This document shows positions 24,129-29,542 of a DNA stretch of 29,542 bases, piece after piece. The notes beneath the pieces were generated by a model, which was not told the origin of the DNA, searched no databases, and saw only the letters and a list, made by a program, of their open reading frames with translations. Origin of the DNA: Sulfurovum sp. GTDB taxonomy: Bacteria > Campylobacterota > Campylobacteria > Campylobacterales > Sulfurovaceae. Positions within the stretch are counted from its first letter, which is position 1. Each line of letters starts with the position of its first letter. Position numbers and translations under genes: made by a program. The DNA lies in the NCBI GenBank assembly GCA_024637255.1, contig JAGXFO010000010.1, positions 1 to 29,542 of the forward strand, read 5' to 3'.

Positions 24129-25136
24129 ATGGTAAAAGTAGGTGTTGTAGGAGCCAGTGGGTACACAGGGCTTGAACTGGTTAAAATGTTAATAAACCAT
24201 GTTGGTTTTCAGTTGACCTATCTTGCTACCACTCAAGGTGATACGATGATAGAGCGCTTGCACCCTTCCTTGGTGAATGTCATTAGCCTTCCTGTCGAAA
24301 AAGCAGATGTTGCTTCTGTGGCCCAGCAATGTGAGCTAGTCTTTCTTGCACTTCCACATAAAGCGTCAATGGGCTTTGCTAAAGGACTTCTAGATAAAGG
24401 TGTGAAGGTTGTAGACCTTTCTGCTGATTATCGTTTGGATCTTGACACTTATGAAGAACACTATTGTGAGCATGAAGATAAGGTGCATTTAGACGATGCT
24501 GTGTATGCACTTGTTGAGTACTACAGAGAAGAGTTAAAGAGTACCAATCTTGCGGCTGGTCCCGGCTGTTATCCTACGGCAACATTGCTTGGTATTTTGC
24601 CATTCATCCCGTACATTGACACGACTGCTCCACTTTTTGTAGATGCAAAGTCCGGTGTGAGTGGGGCAGGTAAGACGCTTAGTGAAAGTACACACTTTGT
24701 AAATATCAATGACAATATTTTCGCCTATAATCCACTCAAGCACCGTCATGCACCAGAAATAGCAGAGAAGATACAAAAGATACATGGTGTTAAAATGAAT
24801 GTGAATTTTGTACCTCATCTCATCCCTGCTACACGTGGTGAGTTGGTGTCTGTTTATGCAACTTTAAAAGAAGATATGGATCCGCTTGAAATACTCAGAA
24901 AACACTATGCTAACGATCCGTTTATACGCATACGCGAAACACCCGTAGACATAAAAAGTACAGCCGGAACACATTTTTGTGACATTTTTGCAGCCAAAAA
25001 CGGGAATGCACTTTTTGTCTCCTCTGCCATAGACAACCTCCTGCGTGGAGCAAGTTCACAAGCGCTTGTAGCTGCAAATTTGATGTGCGGATATGACGAA
25101 GGTATGGGTATACCAACCATTGCCTATATGCCGTAA
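24129..25136 (+). CDS. argC: N-acetyl-gamma-glutamyl-phosphate reductase
   Basis: A 335-residue arginine biosynthesis enzyme, reducing N-acetyl-glutamyl phosphate to the semialdehyde with NADPH. The Rossmann start VGVVGASGYTGLELV and the active-site Cys147 in AAGPGCYPTATLLG are clear, as are GVSGAGKTLSE and the HRHAPEI segment. Length fits the common (type 1) ArgC. The frame extends to a TTG at 24123, but the ATG at 24129 has AGAGG at ideal spacing. It sits 12 bases after greA and 21 bases before the LpxH-like gene, so it is part of an operon of mixed functions. Confidence 0.95.
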   Translation: MVKVGVVGASGYTGLELVKMLINHVGFQLTYLATTQGDTMIERLHPSLVNVISLPVEKADVASVAQQCELVFLALPHKASMGFAKGLLDKGVKVVDLSADYRLDLDTYEEHYCEHEDKVHLDDAVYALVEYYREELKSTNLAAGPGCYPTATLLGILPFIPYIDTTAPLFVDAKSGVSGAGKTLSESTHFVNINDNIFAYNPLKHRHAPEIAEKIQKIHGVKMNVNFVPHLIPATRGELVSVYATLKEDMDPLEILRKHYANDPFIRIRETPVDIKSTAGTHFCDIFAAKNGNALFVSSAIDNLLRGASSQALVAANLMCGYDEGMGIPTIAYMP

Positions 25137-25157
25137 TGGAAAATCATAGTAAATAAT

Positions 25158-25841
25158 ATGATAATCATCAAAGAGCAGGCACTTTTTATTGCTGACTCAC
25201 ATTATCCTCATCATGGTGATGCTTTTTTAGACTTACTCAAAAGACTTGAGAGAGGAGAATTACAAACCTCTCAACTCTTTTTAATGGGCGATAACTTCGA
25301 CTTACTCTTTGGATATAACGACTATATTAAAACATTCTCACAAGAAGCTATCTCTCTGTTACAAATACTTTCAAACAAAATAGAGATACATTATTTTGAG
25401 GGGAACCATGATTTTTGCCTCAAAGAAGTATTTCCGCAGATGAAAGTCTACAGTAGAGAAGAGCAGCCCATTACATTCCAACTGGATGATAAAAAAGTTG
25501 CCATCTCTCATGGTGACAAATATGTTACAGGTTTTGCTTACGATCTCTACTGTAAAGTTTTACGCAACAAAACAACACTTACCCTACTCAAGCCTTTTGA
25601 AAAGGCTATCATCAATCATCGCATGAAAAAATTGTCAAAAAAAAATATATGTTTTGCTTTTTGCGGGTTTGAAAAAAAAGTAGAACAGATATTGGAAAAC
25701 TATGCTGGGGCAGATTTGGTCATAGAAGGCCACTTCCACCAGTCGAAAATATTGGGTAAATACATTTCTTTACCTTCGTTGGCCTGTCAGGGTATGGTAG
25801 GAATCATAGAAGAGAGTGAAATGGTCTTTAAGACACTTTAA
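25158..25841 (+). CDS. LpxH-like metallophosphoesterase (UDP-2,3-diacylglucosamine diphosphatase type)
   Basis: A 227-residue calcineurin-type phosphoesterase with all metal ligands: Asp13/His15 (IADSHYPHH), Asp45 (MGDNFDLLF), Asn83-His84-Asp85 (EGNHDF), His118 (SHGD) and His192/His194 (EGHFHQ). The GDxFDLxxG motif and the inserted basic helical lid (residues 130-165) suggest the LpxH group of lipid A enzymes, which cut UDP-2,3-diacylglucosamine to lipid X. Motif one is D-S-H rather than the usual D-x-H-L, so specificity is not certain. The Shine-Dalgarno is weak. Its stop overlaps the next start by one base. Confidence 0.8.
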   Translation: MIIIKEQALFIADSHYPHHGDAFLDLLKRLERGELQTSQLFLMGDNFDLLFGYNDYIKTFSQEAISLLQILSNKIEIHYFEGNHDFCLKEVFPQMKVYSREEQPITFQLDDKKVAISHGDKYVTGFAYDLYCKVLRNKTTLTLLKPFEKAIINHRMKKLSKKNICFAFCGFEKKVEQILENYAGADLVIEGHFHQSKILGKYISLPSLACQGMVGIIEESEMVFKTL

Positions 25842-26263
25842 TGGTGTATCTTACACTTTTTACGCTTGCCTTTTTCTCTGCAACACTGCTACCTATGGGA
25901 AGTGAGGCACTACTTCTTTATGATATTTCTCAAAATTATTCATTATGCTTATTATGGAGTTTTGCAACAGTGGGTAATACACTGGGGTCTATAGTCAACT
26001 ATTGGCTTGGATTGAAGGGCGAAACCTACCTTGAAGAAAAAGGACATCTTTCAGCCAAGAAGATGGAAAAAGCAAGAGGTGTTTTTGGTGCATTTGGAGG
26101 ATGGACACTTCTTTTGTCATGGGTTCCAGTCATTGGAGACCCCTTGACTTTTATAGCGGGTGTGTTGCGTTACAACTTTCAATTGTTCATATTTATTGTA
26201 GCTATAGCCAAAGGAGCACGTTATGCTATGGTCATCTTCTTGGCAAGTAATTTGTCTGTATAG
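25841..26263 (+). CDS. YqaA family (DedA-like/VTT) membrane protein
   Basis: A 140-residue membrane protein with three to four helices in the pattern of YqaA, a small relative of DedA/SNARE-associated proteins. The signatures are LPMGSEALLL near the N-terminus, VGNTLGSIVNYWLG, and WVPVIGDPLTFIAGVLR. DedA-type proteins are linked to lipid scrambling and membrane homeostasis; the YqaA role is unknown. The start overlaps the LpxH-like stop (TAATG), so translation is coupled and a shared envelope-lipid role is possible. Its last 43 bases overlap the convergent DUF3817 gene. Confidence 0.85.
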   Translation: MVYLTLFTLAFFSATLLPMGSEALLLYDISQNYSLCLLWSFATVGNTLGSIVNYWLGLKGETYLEEKGHLSAKKMEKARGVFGAFGGWTLLLSWVPVIGDPLTFIAGVLRYNFQLFIFIVAIAKGARYAMVIFLASNLSV

Positions 26264-26514
26264 AAAGAACCAAACGGTATAAGAGACAATAGGGTGTAAA
26301 GTCCCACTTCTTTCCAGCTAAATCCAGACTCTTTTTTGGCTTCGATGACCTGATAGAGGAATGCAAAGACAAGCACTCCGTGCGTCATGCCTATGATTTT
26401 ATTTGGCATGGGGTAATCAAACAGGTACTTAAGCGGCATAGTCACAAACAATAAGATGATAAACGAAATACCTTCTATTTTATTGATAAGACGAAATTTC
26501 TGTAATTCAGACAT
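26221..26514 (-). CDS. DUF3817 family membrane protein
   Basis: A 97-residue protein with three predicted membrane helices, matching DUF3817. It opens with the typical R-L-I-N-K-I-E-G-I-S-F and carries IIGMTHGVLVFAFLY (conserved G-x-x-H-G) and SLIPFGSFYTDKLL. Function is unknown. The start is strongly supported by AGGAGAAAGT before the ATG. Its 3' end overlaps the opposite-strand yqaA end by 43 bases, with both frames looking real. Confidence 0.85.
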   Translation of the reverse strand: MSELQKFRLINKIEGISFIILLFVTMPLKYLFDYPMPNKIIGMTHGVLVFAFLYQVIEAKKESGFSWKEVGLYTLLSLIPFGSFYTDKLLAKKMTIA

Positions 26515-26566
26515 ACTTTCTCCTAATTTAATTTTTGTGAGTATAACAGAAGATGTTTAATAATCT

Positions 26567-26602
26567 ATATTTTTTTAAGTTATAATATTTTTTTAAGTTA
26601 TT
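26567..26602 (+). repeat. 18-base direct repeat around the promoter of the gene at 26622
   Basis: ATATTTTTTTAAGTTAT occurs twice (26567-26583 and 26585-26601), period 18. A TATAAT -10 box (26581-26586) is formed across the junction of the two copies. The second copy lies within the expected 5' leader. Confidence 0.6.
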
Positions 26603-26621
26603 GTAATTGAAAGGGGAATGC

Positions 26622-27302
26622 GTGAAAAATGACAATGTAACAAATCAAAATATACCAGAGTATGATTTTGACATCATAGGGATTATTAAAGAGGGTTTTG
26701 GTCGCACAGAAGGAGTCAAAGGAGTATTTTTGGCTGCATTTACCATGTACGTGATTATTACTGTTGTCTTTCAGATTATATTGGGTATTTTCTTTCCCTC
26801 CCCAGTACCGCCGGCAGAGCCAAACCTTCTTAATCAGCAGATCGTTACCATTTTAAGTTACCCGGTTGTGATGCCAATTATGGCTGGTATTGTCATGCTT
26901 GCCATAAACTACTCGCGTGGACAGAACACAGGGTTCAAATCTATTTTTAACTACTATCATCTTATGGGAAAGTTGGCATTGGCCAGTATTCTTATTTATG
27001 TTATGACGCTTGTAGGTTTTGTACTTCTTGTACTTCCTGGTATCTATTTGACTATCGCATATTTTTTTACTATACCTCTTATAGTAGATAAAGGGATGGA
27101 TGTCTGGGATGCAATGGAGCTATCAAGAAAAGCAGTAACAAAACATTGGTTTAAAGTTGCCGGTCTATTCTCTCTTCTGGGCCTTTTTATGGCGCTGGGA
27201 GCACTGGTGTTAGGTATTGGCCTCATCTGGGCTGTACCATTACTTTTCGTCACGCTTTACGGTTTGCTTTATCCGTTGATCTTTGATGGAGTAGAAGTGT
27301 AA
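26622..27302 (+). CDS. Hypothetical multi-pass membrane protein, 226 aa
   Basis: A 226-residue protein with about five to six membrane helices. After an N-terminal soluble stretch (VKNDNVTNQNIPEYDFD), it has VLPGIYLTIAYFFTIPLIVD, then an amphipathic turn with AMELSRKAVTKHWFK, then a long hydrophobic region. This layout is like the DUF975/UPF0259 and glycerophosphodiesterase membrane-domain group (P-G-I-x-x-x-x-x-[FY] then A-[ML]-x-x-S). Function is unknown. The GTG at 26622 is chosen because AAGGGG lies 6 bases upstream; the in-frame TTG at 26607 contains that Shine-Dalgarno region. Confidence 0.72.
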   Translation: MKNDNVTNQNIPEYDFDIIGIIKEGFGRTEGVKGVFLAAFTMYVIITVVFQIILGIFFPSPVPPAEPNLLNQQIVTILSYPVVMPIMAGIVMLAINYSRGQNTGFKSIFNYYHLMGKLALASILIYVMTLVGFVLLVLPGIYLTIAYFFTIPLIVDKGMDVWDAMELSRKAVTKHWFKVAGLFSLLGLFMALGALVLGIGLIWAVPLLFVTLYGLLYPLIFDGVEV

Positions 27303-27387
27303 TTAGAATGAAGATATGAAAATGAGATCCTTTTGTACTGCGATATGCCTTTGGGTGCAGGCATCAGGAAAACAAAAGAAGGTATGT

Positions 27388-28305
27388 TTACCCTATCAAC
27401 TCAGAACATAGATCAAACCTATTATGTGTCATCAGATGCACTTTGCCATGGACATTCATCATCTCATCAAAGATGCGCTTAGATAAGGCGAAGCCTATTT
27501 CTTGCTCCTTATCTTCTCCGTCCATGGCTGCTAGGTTCATTTCGTCTATGATGGATTTTGGTACTGAGATACCAGGCACTTTATCATTGATAAAATTTGC
27601 TGTTCTGGCACGTACAATGGGGAACTGACCTAAGACGAGGTTGGCTTCCTTTGCTGTGTCTCTTATGCTCATCTCTTTGGCCTCTTCAAAAAGAGCCAAC
27701 AGTTCGTTTGCATTTTCCAAGTCATATACCGGCTGGGTGATGATGGCACGTGCACCGTAGTTAAGTTTTTTGACCATACGTTTTTTAAGACCGTTCATGT
27801 CTTTAGCCGTAGCATTACTCACAGCAAATGGATAGATGGGTTTAGGTGCAGGTTTTAGTGCTTTATTACTATAGTCCACCCCTTTGTTTAAGTGGTGTAT
27901 GATACTTAGAAGGAGGGTAGAGTCACGCTCCAGTACACCTTTAACATCTGGCTGGTCAGAAAATTTCGCAGGATCTCCCGTAAGTGCCAATATGCAGCGT
28001 AAATCGAAGTCATTGGCACCAAGCAGGGTAGACTGTAGTGAGAGTTTGTTTTTATCTCTCATGCTCATTGTTGCTATGACAGGTTTGCCAAATGTTTGTT
28101 GTATTTTGATGGCAGAAAGCACACCGGACATCTTGAGTTTTGCCAAAGGGTTATCCGTGCATGAAAAACCAGTAACTTTTTCATGTAGCTTGTATTTTTT
28201 GATATCAGCAATGATTCCATCTATGGATGCTCCATGAGGAGGATTTATCTCTACAGTAATGAATTTCTTATCGTTACAAAGAATGTCGCAGAATTTTTCA
28301 AACAT
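27388..28305 (-). CDS. Methylenetetrahydrofolate reductase-like protein (MetF family)
   Basis: A 305-residue TIM-barrel protein of the MTHFR superfamily, which reduces 5,10-methylene-THF to 5-methyl-THF with FAD. TVEINPPHG near the N-terminus holds the conserved Glu19, LALTGDP lies at residues 106-112, and the FAD/folate segment ends with ITQPVYD. Length fits bacterial MetF. It diverges from canonical MetF in several places (CTDNPLAKLKMSG, long C-terminal region NLAAMDGEDKEQEIG), so it may be a MetF paralogue. AGAG precedes the ATG. It is divergent from serB. Confidence 0.8.
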   Translation of the reverse strand: MFEKFCDILCNDKKFITVEINPPHGASIDGIIADIKKYKLHEKVTGFSCTDNPLAKLKMSGVLSAIKIQQTFGKPVIATMSMRDKNKLSLQSTLLGANDFDLRCILALTGDPAKFSDQPDVKGVLERDSTLLLSIIHHLNKGVDYSNKALKPAPKPIYPFAVSNATAKDMNGLKKRMVKKLNYGARAIITQPVYDLENANELLALFEEAKEMSIRDTAKEANLVLGQFPIVRARTANFINDKVPGISVPKSIIDEMNLAAMDGEDKEQEIGFALSKRIFDEMMNVHGKVHLMTHNRFDLCSELIG

Positions 28306-28385
28306 ATGATTTACTCTTTTACTATTATTTGGTATTTGGGTTTCTTGGTTATAATTCTATCCAAATAATGCATAGAGGTAACACA

Positions 28386-29009
28386 ATGTCTAAACTGGCT
28401 GTATTTGACTTTGATTCGACACTTATGGATGGCGAGACCATCGACTTTTTGGCAGTACCATTGGGGCTAGAAGAGCAGGTGGCTTCTATCACGGAGCGTG
28501 CGATGGCCGGAGAGCTTGATTTTTACAAATCACTCAGAGCCAGAGTAGCACTGCTGGAGGGACTAGAAGAGAAAAAAGTGAACGATATCTGTGCCAATCT
28601 TCCTATGATGCCTGGAGCAGCTGAGGTTGTGGCAGGACTTAAAGAGAGAGGCTATACCGTGGTATGTTTCTCAGGCGGTTTTAGAAATGCTACTAAGCCA
28701 GCATGCGAAAAATTAGGTATTAACGCTGACTTCTCAAACTTCCTTCATGCAGAAAATGGTGTACTCACGGGACAGGTAGGCGGAGAGATGATGTACTCAG
28801 CTGCCAAGGGCGATATGATAGTACGTATGCAGAGACTTCTTGGCGTAGGACGTCAAGATACTCTTGTAGTAGGTGATGGTGCAAATGACTTGAGTATGTT
28901 CGCCCATGCAGATACGCGTGTCGCATTCTGTGCTAAACCAATACTTAAAGAAGCAGCTACACATTGTGTAGATGTGAAAGATTTGCGTGAGATTTTGAAG
29001 ATAGTGTGA
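28386..29009 (+). CDS. serB: Phosphoserine phosphatase
   Basis: A 207-residue HAD-family phosphatase, the last step of serine biosynthesis. Motif I is FDFDSTLMDGE (nucleophile Asp8, acid Asp10), motif II CFSGGFRN, motif III the Lys in SAAKGDMI, and motif IV VVGDGANDLSMF. The cap region with ERAMAGELDFYKSLRARV is typical of SerB. The frame is open upstream to 28329, but GAGG 7 bases before the ATG at 28386 and the family N-terminus fix the start. There is no N-terminal ACT domain, so it is the short form. Confidence 0.95.
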   Translation: MSKLAVFDFDSTLMDGETIDFLAVPLGLEEQVASITERAMAGELDFYKSLRARVALLEGLEEKKVNDICANLPMMPGAAEVVAGLKERGYTVVCFSGGFRNATKPACEKLGINADFSNFLHAENGVLTGQVGGEMMYSAAKGDMIVRMQRLLGVGRQDTLVVGDGANDLSMFAHADTRVAFCAKPILKEAATHCVDVKDLREILKIV

Positions 29010-29011
29010 TG

Positions 29012-29028
29012 GCTGGGTTATCCCCAGC
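29012..29028. terminator. Hairpin between convergent serB and globin genes
   Basis: GCTGGG and CCCAGC form a 6-bp stem with a 5-base loop just after the serB stop and overlapping the globin stop. There is no good T-run on either side, so it is at best a weak bidirectional terminator. Confidence 0.45.
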
Positions 29029-29389
29029 TAACCGCACTTTTAAAATCTTTTGCATTATTATCTGAGTTCAATCTCTGCATAAAGTCTTTAGAGTAAAAGA
29101 TCCCCTTTTCTTTAAAAAGATCAGCCATCTGCGGCATATATACTTGATCAGCTGACTGGGAAAAAAGTTCTATCCACCGCGTAAAGTCTTCTCTTTGCAA
29201 ACCGACAATAGAAAAGTGTGGTCCATAAGGATCGCTATAATAAAGCGTATCATCTAAAAACACTGTAGCCCAAAAGTTCACTAAAGTATCTATATGCTCT
29301 GTCCAATCTTCACTTGTGATGTCATCGCCTAGTTCAAGTATGAAAAAATGACCTATTTGCGCATCTTTCATGGCTTTGTGATAAAACAA
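29018..29389 (-). CDS. Second group III truncated haemoglobin, N-terminus missing
   Basis: A 123-residue globin with the trHb III pocket: Tyr3 (B10), His32 (E7 in DWTEHID), proximal His58 (F8 in YGPHFSI) and Trp72 (G8 in FTRWIELF). The normal 15 or so residues before B10 are absent from any ATG start. The frame runs back only to a TGA, reading ICKWLTLVS before the TTG at 29389. The first ATG (29371) would remove the B10 Tyr. So it either starts at TTG or ATT without a clear Shine-Dalgarno, or it is a 5'-truncated gene. It carries a C-terminal extension of about 14 residues. Confidence 0.68.
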   Translation of the reverse strand: MFYHKAMKDAQIGHFFILELGDDITSEDWTEHIDTLVNFWATVFLDDTLYYSDPYGPHFSIVGLQREDFTRWIELFSQSADQVYMPQMADLFKEKGIFYSKDFMQRLNSDNNAKDFKSAVSWG

Positions 29390-29423
29390 ACTTACTAATG
29401 TGAGCCACTTGCAAATTCAACCC

Positions 29424-29460
29424 AAAAAAACCAGCTAATTCTCCATATCCGCTAACTGGT
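29424..29460 (-). terminator. Rho-independent terminator (minus strand)
   Basis: On the minus strand, ACCAGTTAG pairs with TTAGCTGGT (9 bp with two G-T wobbles), followed by a run of seven T. It would end a minus-strand transcript coming from beyond the right edge of the window, just before the second globin. Confidence 0.7.
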
Positions 29461-29542
29461 CATTAAAAAAGTGTCTCTTGCATCAATTTTACAACTAAAA
29501 ATCTAAAAAGTACTAAAAAACCTATTTTTTGTGCGTACTTTA

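Noticed and set aside
1..29542. CRISPR array, prophage or complete IS element
   Set aside because: No regularly spaced repeats, no phage structural or integrase genes, and only transposase fragments are present.

Overview
The window looks like a chromosomal segment of a low-GC member of the Campylobacterota, most like a Sulfurovum/Sulfurimonas-type bacterium. The evidence is the overall gene style (AcnB, FtsK, a stand-alone GreA, SurE-TcdA, ArgC, an LpxH-like phosphatase, SerB, two group III truncated globins), the AT-rich promoters with TATAAT -10 boxes and no clear -35, and the small acidic hypothetical proteins. This placement is inference from gene content; no rRNA gene is present.

Layout. 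1-400: the tail of an IS transposase at the left edge, next to a decayed and partly inverted copy of the small gene pair that is intact at 4457-5045. 405-5737: RluA-type pseudouridine synthase (-), a small hypothetical gene, an aldo/keto reductase with pterin dehydratase (+), a MATE exporter (-), the small gene pair (-), and a cysteine-containing small protein (+). 5743-11726: a long minus-strand run with an RluE-like pseudouridine synthase, a 102-aa protein, an EEP-family hydrolase, shikimate kinase, a transposase scrap, an HPP membrane protein, a group III truncated globin, a DUF6714-like protein, an M29-like peptidase and a hypothetical protein. 11765-13051: a possible tiny ORF, an EamA transporter and tRNA-Leu(CAA).

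13213-18230 holds two large plus-strand genes, ftsK and acnB, the latter followed by a hairpin terminator. 18434-20705 is the most unusual stretch. It contains a small membrane protein, three decayed minus-strand remnants (thioesterase tail, an unknown tail, a shortened DUF2249 protein), and a protoglobin-PsiE fusion gene broken by one extra G in a G5 run. From 20824: a hypothetical protein, an RlpA-like lipoprotein, surE-tcdA (-), a compact plus-strand run greA-argC-lpxH-like-yqaA that overlaps a convergent DUF3817 gene, a membrane protein, a MetF-like protein (-), serB (+), and a second group III globin lacking its normal N-terminus.

How it fits together. Most genes are ordinary housekeeping genes: amino-acid biosynthesis (aroK, argC, serB, metF-like), TCA cycle (acnB), chromosome segregation (ftsK), RNA modification (two pseudouridine synthases, tcdA) and the envelope (lpxH-like, rlpA). 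The accessory theme is haem-based O2/NO handling: two truncated globins, a DUF2249 relic, and a globin sensor joined to a PsiE membrane domain. Several of these genes are decaying. No CRISPR array, prophage or complete mobile element is visible.
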